Assembly: GCA_041391505.1 (NCBI GenBank)
Contig: JAWKNW010000004.1
Coordinates: 186,001 to 250,000, forward strand
Direction: 5' to 3'
DNA: 64,000 nt
Origin: Rhodothermales bacterium
GTDB taxonomy: Bacteria > Bacteroidota > Rhodothermia > Rhodothermales > JAHQVL01
Part shown: in pieces, positions 60,671 through 64,000 of the stretch
Layout: every line of letters starts with the position of its first letter
Position numbering within the stretch: the stretch's first letter is position 1
Program-made: the position numbers and the translations under genes
Notes under the pieces: generated by a model
What the model was told of the DNA's origin: nothing
The model's database searches: none
What the model saw: only the letters and a program-made list of their open reading frames with translations

Positions 60671-61132
60671 ATGATGGACTTCACGCTTTACTCCCGGCCG
60701 CGTCTCGGCCTCAGCGATGCCCAGTGGGACCTCGTCAAAGACCTTTTTGACTGCCGGCGCAAACGCAAGCACGATCTCCGCGGCATCGTGGACGGCATCC
60801 TCTACGTGCTGCAATCCGAAGAAAACTGGCGGATGCTCCCCGCCTCGTTCGCGCCCTGGCAGACCGTGTATTACTACTACGACAAATGGCGCAAGAGCGG
60901 CCTCTGGTTCCAGCTCGTGCAGCGGCTCCCTGAGGAGTTGCGCGCTGCGCTGATCGAGGATGCGCGGCCCTCGCTTTCGCTGGTCGATCTCTCCATGCCC
61001 TCGCTCGCCGGCTTCGGCGGCACCCCGGGCTACGCGCCCTCGTGGATGCAGCCGCCCGCTCAGGCCTACAGCCGGCACTACAGCTGGTCGACCGAGCAGC
61101 CGGCCCACGTCGCCGAAAGCCAGGCCGCCTGA
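60671..61132 (+). CDS. DUF4096 protein derived from an IS5-type transposase N-terminus
   Basis: 153 residues from ATG 60671. Residues ~8-95 match the N-terminal DUF4096 region of IS5-family transposases (LGLSDAQWDLVKDLF, RKHDLRGIVDGILYVLQSEENWRMLP, APWQTVYYYYDKWRKSGLW). The catalytic DDE part is absent. The last ~55 residues are a distinct Ser/Pro/Tyr-rich tail (LSMPSLAGFGGTPGYAPS..., with Gln and Tyr) that is not transposase. No frameshifts, and a strong terminator follows. It may be a domesticated DNA-binding protein or a stable remnant. Confidence 0.8.
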   Translation: MMDFTLYSRPRLGLSDAQWDLVKDLFDCRRKRKHDLRGIVDGILYVLQSEENWRMLPASFAPWQTVYYYYDKWRKSGLWFQLVQRLPEELRAALIEDARPSLSLVDLSMPSLAGFGGTPGYAPSWMQPPAQAYSRHYSWSTEQPAHVAESQAA

Positions 61133-61162
61133 CCGACTTGACGGGACGCGCCAGAGTCCTGG

Positions 61163-61201
61163 AAAAGACGCACGGATCCTGAGGGATCCGTGCGTCTTTT
61201 T
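61163..61201 (+). terminator. Rho-independent terminator of the DUF4096 gene
   Basis: GACGCACGGATCC-TGAG-GGATCCGTGCGTC, a 13-bp perfect stem followed by TTTTT and preceded by AAAA, about 30 nt after the stop. The symmetric flanks would let it act in both directions. Confidence 0.93.
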
Positions 61202-61253
61202 GGTTTTACGTTTACCGTTTACCGTTCAGAAACTGTTGAGAAATAAAAAAGAG

Positions 61254-61397
61254 TTGTCTTCCTGAGCCCCCGGCGCTTGCGACGGGGTTGTCGAAGGACC
61301 TCCCGAATCACTCGCGCATGGCTCCAATGAGCGTCTCACGGTGGTTCGAGAGGTCCTTCATCACGCCCACCGCAAGCGGAGGGCGGTTCAGGATGAC
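61254..61397. mobile_element. ~144-bp inverted-repeat element (MITE-like), degenerate
   Basis: Left arm GTCTTCCTGAGCC...CGCTTGCG...TCGAAGGACCTC faces right arm GAGGTCCTTC...CGCAAGCGGAG...GGTTCAGGATGAC with several mismatches. It is the same general style as the 51853-52035 element but of a different sequence. No open frame. It fills the gap between the DUF4096 terminator and the RNA methyltransferase. Confidence 0.65.
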
Positions 61398-61504
61398 GTA
61401 CCGAGAAGGATTTTTGAAAATCCCAACCGTTTCTCAAGGTTCAATGCTGTCTCCCCGTCGCTTCCCCTACCCCTAAGCAATCCTTGATCGTTACTCTGTA
61501 ATCT

Positions 61505-62461
61505 TCAATCTTTAGTCCCCATCGTGCTCTCCCGCTTCCGGATCACGCAGAGGTAGAAGCCTTCAGTGCGCTCGGTCGGCACGACGCGCCGGCCGGCGGC
61601 GACGGCCGGGTCGAAGGTGCGTTTCCCCCAGGCCGGCAGGGGTTCGGTCATTTCCGGGGTCTCGAAGGGAAGCGCCTCGGTGGTGAGGGCGTCGCCGAAA
61701 CGGCGCAGCATGCGGTCGACGACCGCCTCGTTTTCCTCCGGGGCAAGGGAGCAGGTGGAATAGACCAGGATGCCGCCGGGGCGGAGGCACTGGATGGCGG
61801 AGAAGAGGAGTTGCCGCTGCTTGCGTTCCATCTCGGCGATCTTGCGTTCGCTCCAGTAGGCGAACGATTCCGGGTCGTCCACATGAAACCGGCCCTCGCT
61901 GGAGCACGGGGCGTCGAGGAGGACGCGGTCGAAATACTCCGGGCGGTACTTCCAGACGCGGGTGCCGTCCTGCAGGAAGGTGCGCACCCATTCGGCGCCG
62001 TGCTCGCTCAGATTTCGTTTCAGGCGCATGAAGCGATGCTTGACGGCCTCAACGGCGGCGAGTTCGCCGTCCCGCATCATGCCGGCGATCTGCAGCGTCT
62101 TGCTGCCCGGGGCGGCGGCAAGGTCGAGTACGCGTTCGCCCGGCCGCGGCGCCAGCGCAATCGGCGGGAGCATGCTGGAGAGGTTTTGCACGTAAATCCA
62201 CCGGTCGGCATAGGCCGGCAGCGCCATGAGGGCTTCGCGCCACGCCGGCTCGATCCAGCCGGCGCCATCCAGCCAGTCGACCCGGTGAAACGGGATCTGC
62301 GCCGCGTCCAGCGCCTGGTCGACGCGGGCCGCATCGGCCCGGAGCGGGTTCACCCGGAAGGAGGTCGCCCGTGGGGCCGTCATGCCGTGCAGCGCCGCCT
62401 CGAAGCGGTCTTCGGGCAGGATGCGACGGAGTCGTTCGAGGAACGTGGAAGGAAGCGCCAT
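61505..62461 (-). CDS. RsmB/NOP2/Sun family RNA cytosine-C5 methyltransferase
   Basis: 318 residues from ATG 62461 (MALPSTFLERLRRILPED); the in-frame extension upstream is not family-like. Motifs: RATSFRVNPLRAD, SAM-binding VLDLAAAPGSKTLQIAGMM, catalytic LLDAPCSSEGRF (with the releasing Cys) and VYSTCSLAPEENE (with the attacking Cys). The C-terminal part (GFYLCVIRK) closes the fold. Substrate could be rRNA or tRNA. It is a bit short, lacking a PUA domain. It is divergent from clpX. Confidence 0.92.
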   Translation of the reverse strand: MALPSTFLERLRRILPEDRFEAALHGMTAPRATSFRVNPLRADAARVDQALDAAQIPFHRVDWLDGAGWIEPAWREALMALPAYADRWIYVQNLSSMLPPIALAPRPGERVLDLAAAPGSKTLQIAGMMRDGELAAVEAVKHRFMRLKRNLSEHGAEWVRTFLQDGTRVWKYRPEYFDRVLLDAPCSSEGRFHVDDPESFAYWSERKIAEMERKQRQLLFSAIQCLRPGGILVYSTCSLAPEENEAVVDRMLRRFGDALTTEALPFETPEMTEPLPAWGKRTFDPAVAAGRRVVPTERTEGFYLCVIRKRESTMGTKD

Positions 62462-62639
62462 CAGGGTATGTTGCGGAACAGCGTCAGGTGCCGGCGCGGC
62501 CGTGCCAATCCGGGGCCGGCTGGCGGGCGCGCTTAAAGAGCCGTCGAAAAGTACGGATCGGTCGTGCATTTTGTGGCCCCGGGTTCTATCTTTGTGGCGA
62601 CGATCGCCTGTCTTGTGCATTTCACTTCAGCTTGCGCCT

Positions 62640-63914
<1,275 letters not shown>

Positions 63915-63943
63915 AGCGCGAGCCGCACAACGCAGCCAACCCC

Positions 63944-64000
63944 GTGCCCTACCTCAAGCTCTTCTGGCGCTACCTCAAGGCGGTCTATTCCATCCTTGAA
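63944..64000 (+). CDS. Start of a gene cut by the window (possible ABC transporter permease/ATPase)
   Basis: GTG at 63944, 29 nt after the clpX stop, opens a frame reading PYLKLFWRYLKAVYSILE to the window end. That style of start (PYLKLFWRYLK) is often seen in ABC exporter fusions, but only 19 residues are visible, so the assignment is weak. Confidence 0.35.
   Translation, partial: MPYLKLFWRYLKAVYSILE

Noticed and set aside
60671..61132. Complete insertion sequence
   Set aside because: The DDE catalytic domain, terminal inverted repeats and target duplications are all missing.

Overview
The window reads as a chromosomal segment of a GC-rich (low-60s percent by eye) Gram-negative bacterium of the Bacteroidota/Rhodothermota type, most like the Rhodothermales. 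The signs are paired DUF4252 proteins behind an ECF sigma/anti-sigma pair, many SPI- or lipobox-bearing secreted proteins, two very large Asp-box (BNR/VPS10-like) beta-propeller proteins, a carboxypeptidase-regulatory-like domain protein, outer-membrane barrels and sparse Shine-Dalgarno use. This placement is inferred from gene content. No rRNA or tRNA gene, CRISPR array, phage or intact transposon was seen.

Layout. 0-6 kb (mostly minus): TPM-domain protein, LemA, ABC1/UbiB kinase, then the operon sigma factor > anti-sigma > DUF4252 > DUF4252 lipoprotein. 6-16 kb: S41 protease, two tandem paralogous barrel-like proteins, Fe-alcohol dehydrogenase, a signalling group (PAS histidine kinase with a degenerate ethylene-receptor-like membrane domain, single-domain receiver, Hpt-REC-REC protein) and an SMP-30-like lipoprotein. 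16.15-17.9 kb: a gene-free stretch packed with hairpins, ending in four tandem copies of one structured element. 17.9-21.3 kb (minus): RarA, a uracil-DNA-glycosylase-like protein, an atypical Nramp. 21.4-27.4 kb (plus): a tight operon of esterase, ATP-grasp ligase, permuted-type ATP-grasp ligase, class-I glutamine amidotransferase, second esterase and HEAT-repeat lipoprotein. 27.5-35.4 kb: lipoprotein, BON-LysM protein, lactate permease, beta-CASP hydrolase, TRAP Q and M subunits, carboxylesterase. 35.4-50 kb: M1 peptidase, two Asp-box giants, GNAT, flavin monooxygenase, GH2 glycosidase. 50-64 kb: IspH, histidine kinase, phosphofructokinase, NDUFA9-like oxidoreductase, deoxynucleoside kinase, outer-membrane protein, EcsC, Fic, a transposase-derived DUF4096 protein, RNA m5C methyltransferase, ClpX and the start of one more gene.

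Three things stand out. (i) The 21.4-26.4 kb operon looks like a dedicated amide/peptide-ligating pathway whose product is unknown. (ii) The four-copy element at 17.4-17.9 kb keeps an identical 5' hairpin with a G6 loop but changes the sequence of its second hairpin while preserving pairing, which suggests functional RNA. (iii) A composite repeat (GC palindromes + heptad spacers, a fixed leader, then a heptanucleotide array) occurs four times, each time right next to a stop codon. A second repeat, about 137 bp and containing an inverted repeat, occurs at both ends of the window in opposite orientation.
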